Positions 4,906 through 5,889 of a DNA stretch of 5,889 bases are shown here, piece after piece. A program made the translations under genes and the position numbers. Below the pieces are notes generated by a model. That model made no database searches. It was not told the origin of the DNA and was given only the letters and a program-made list of their open reading frames with translations. Numbering within the stretch: the first letter of the stretch is position 1; each line of letters begins with the position of its first letter. Origin of the DNA: Actinomycetota bacterium (GTDB lineage Bacteria; Actinomycetota; Actinomycetes; Streptosporangiales; Streptosporangiaceae); the NCBI GenBank assembly GCA_003242605.1, contig QGUZ01000318.1:1-5889 (forward strand), read 5' to 3'.

Positions 4906-5889
4906 ATGGGAGTGCCCGGCCGTACCCGGCGCAGGACGATCAGATTTAAGATCTTCGGCCTGCTCCTCGTGCCGGTCGTCTCCATGATGGCGCTGTGGGC
5001 GGTGATCGTCGGCGTCGCCACCCGCGACAGCCTCGAGCTCCGCACCTACACCACGCTCTGGACCACGCTGCGCGTGCCCGCCGACCGGCTCGCCGTGGAG
5101 CTCCAGCACGAGCGGCTCACCGCGGCCCGGTACCTCGGCGGCCAGGGCGGTCGCGAGGAGATGCTCGCCCAGCGCAGGCACACCGATCGCGCGCTGCGGA
5201 ACTTCCGCCGGCTCGCCCGGGACCAGGAGGCCGCCGGAACCATCACCTCGGTGATGCGCGAGGACCTGGAGGACCTGCTCGACCGTACGGCACGGCTCGA
5301 GGCGATCCGGGGCGACATCGATGCGGGGCTCACCTCGGTAATTCCGGCTATGGAGGCATATGACGCCATTTCAGATGCGGTGTTCCTCCTGCAGCGCAGT
5401 CTGTCGCGAATCGAGGAAATTCCGATTTATCAGCAAACCCGCATCGTGATCAACCTGGCGTACGCCAAGGAGCTGCTCGCCCGCGAGCAGGCGCTCGCCG
5501 CCGCGATGCTGCGGCCGGACCGCGGGCCGATGCCCGAGGCCGAGCTGAAGCTGTTCACCCAGATCGCGGGCAACCGGCGGTTCATGATCGACCAGGCGCT
5601 CGCCGAGCTCGACCCCGAGCTGCGGGCGTACCACGTCAACCTCATCGCCTCGCCGGAGTACCAGCGGCTGCGCCTCCTCGAGGAGAGGATCTTCACCAAC
5701 CGCCCGCCGAGCTACACCGAGTGGCAGACCGTCGCCGGCCGGCTCGCCACCGCGTTCCAGCAGGCCCAGGACCAGGCGGGGGCCCGCCCCGCGCAGCGGG
5801 CCGAGGCCGGCGGCGACGACGTGCTCACCCCCGCCCCCATCCTCGCCGGCGCCGGGCGCGGCACCGGGCGCCTCAGCGTGCTGGTGACC
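4906..5889 (+). CDS. Membrane sensor (probable histidine kinase) with nitrate/nitrite-sensing NIT domain, 5' part
   Basis: The first 328 codons are present; the gene runs off the window end. A short basic N-terminus (RTRRRTIRFK) precedes a transmembrane segment at about 16-38. Then comes a long helical extracytoplasmic region typical of the NIT domain (nitrate- and nitrite-sensing, Pfam 'NIT'). Its features are ELQHERLTAARYLG (65-78), LAQRRHTDRAL (87-97), AYDAISDAVFLLQRSL (151-166) and AKELLAREQALAAAML (187-202). In actinobacteria this architecture is usual for CvnA-like sensor kinases heading conservon operons, with HAMP and HATPase regions following the second membrane segment. Here those parts lie outside the window, so kinase activity is inferred. 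The ATG at 4906 has GAGG (4897-4900) five bases upstream; in-frame GTGs at 4903 and 4912 are alternatives. Codons 145-177 are unusually rich in A/T third positions compared with the rest. It diverges from the solute-binding lipoprotein. Confidence 0.88.
   Translation, partial: MGVPGRTRRRTIRFKIFGLLLVPVVSMMALWAVIVGVATRDSLELRTYTTLWTTLRVPADRLAVELQHERLTAARYLGGQGGREEMLAQRRHTDRALRNFRRLARDQEAAGTITSVMREDLEDLLDRTARLEAIRGDIDAGLTSVIPAMEAYDAISDAVFLLQRSLSRIEEIPIYQQTRIVINLAYAKELLAREQALAAAMLRPDRGPMPEAELKLFTQIAGNRRFMIDQALAELDPELRAYHVNLIASPEYQRLRLLEERIFTNRPPSYTEWQTVAGRLATAFQQAQDQAGARPAQRAEAGGDDVLTPAPILAGAGRGTGRLSVLVT

Noticed and set aside
4895..4906. Three-codon upstream frame (ATG AGG TTG TGA) whose stop overlaps the ATG of the sensor gene
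   Set aside because: It has no ribosome site of its own. The overlap most simply arises because the GAGG ribosome site of the sensor gene lies inside it.
5046..5699. Minus-strand frames within the NIT sensor region (5046-5369, 5371-5634, 5430-5699)
   Set aside because: They are antisense to a coding region with clear NIT-domain motifs and have Ser/Arg-rich translations typical of antisense frames in GC-rich DNA.

Overview
The window is very GC-rich, and its genes end almost every codon in G or C. That base use, the gene families present, GGAGG-type ribosome sites and GTG starts point to a high-GC actinobacterium. A Streptosporangiales-type organism is my best guess, but it is inferred from style and not from a marker gene.

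Layout from left to right. Positions 1-242 hold no gene I can support, only frame-broken coding-like fragments and a strong hairpin. A small VOC/glyoxalase-fold gene lies on the minus strand (243-617). Just upstream of it is a near-consensus actinobacterial SOS (LexA) box. A 624-base stretch (618-1241) without a convincing gene follows. Next come two divergent genes of unknown function: a 108-residue protein on the minus strand (1242-1568) and a 366-residue protein on the plus strand (2034-3134). They are separated by 465 bases that contain a palindrome and a pair of spaced direct repeats. The two proteins appear to share an N-terminal domain. The longer one also has a Pro/Thr-rich linker, a tandem decapeptide repeat, a separate C-terminal domain and the only TTA leucine codon I found in the window.

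The right-hand third holds a family-5 solute-binding lipoprotein on the minus strand (3158-4795), convergent with the 366-residue gene. Divergent from it, across 110 bases, is the start of a membrane sensor with a nitrate/nitrite-sensing (NIT) domain (4906 to the window end). The sensor resembles the N-terminus of CvnA-type kinases, which head the actinobacterial 'conservon' operons (kinase, roadblock protein, DUF742 protein, small GTPase). The rest of such an operon, if present, lies beyond the window.

How they may work together. The solute-binding protein has no permease or ATPase beside it, and its promoter region overlaps that of the sensor. It could therefore supply or sense a ligand for the sensor system; this is inference. 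The divergent pair in the middle may be functionally linked paralogs. The VOC gene may belong to the DNA-damage regulon.
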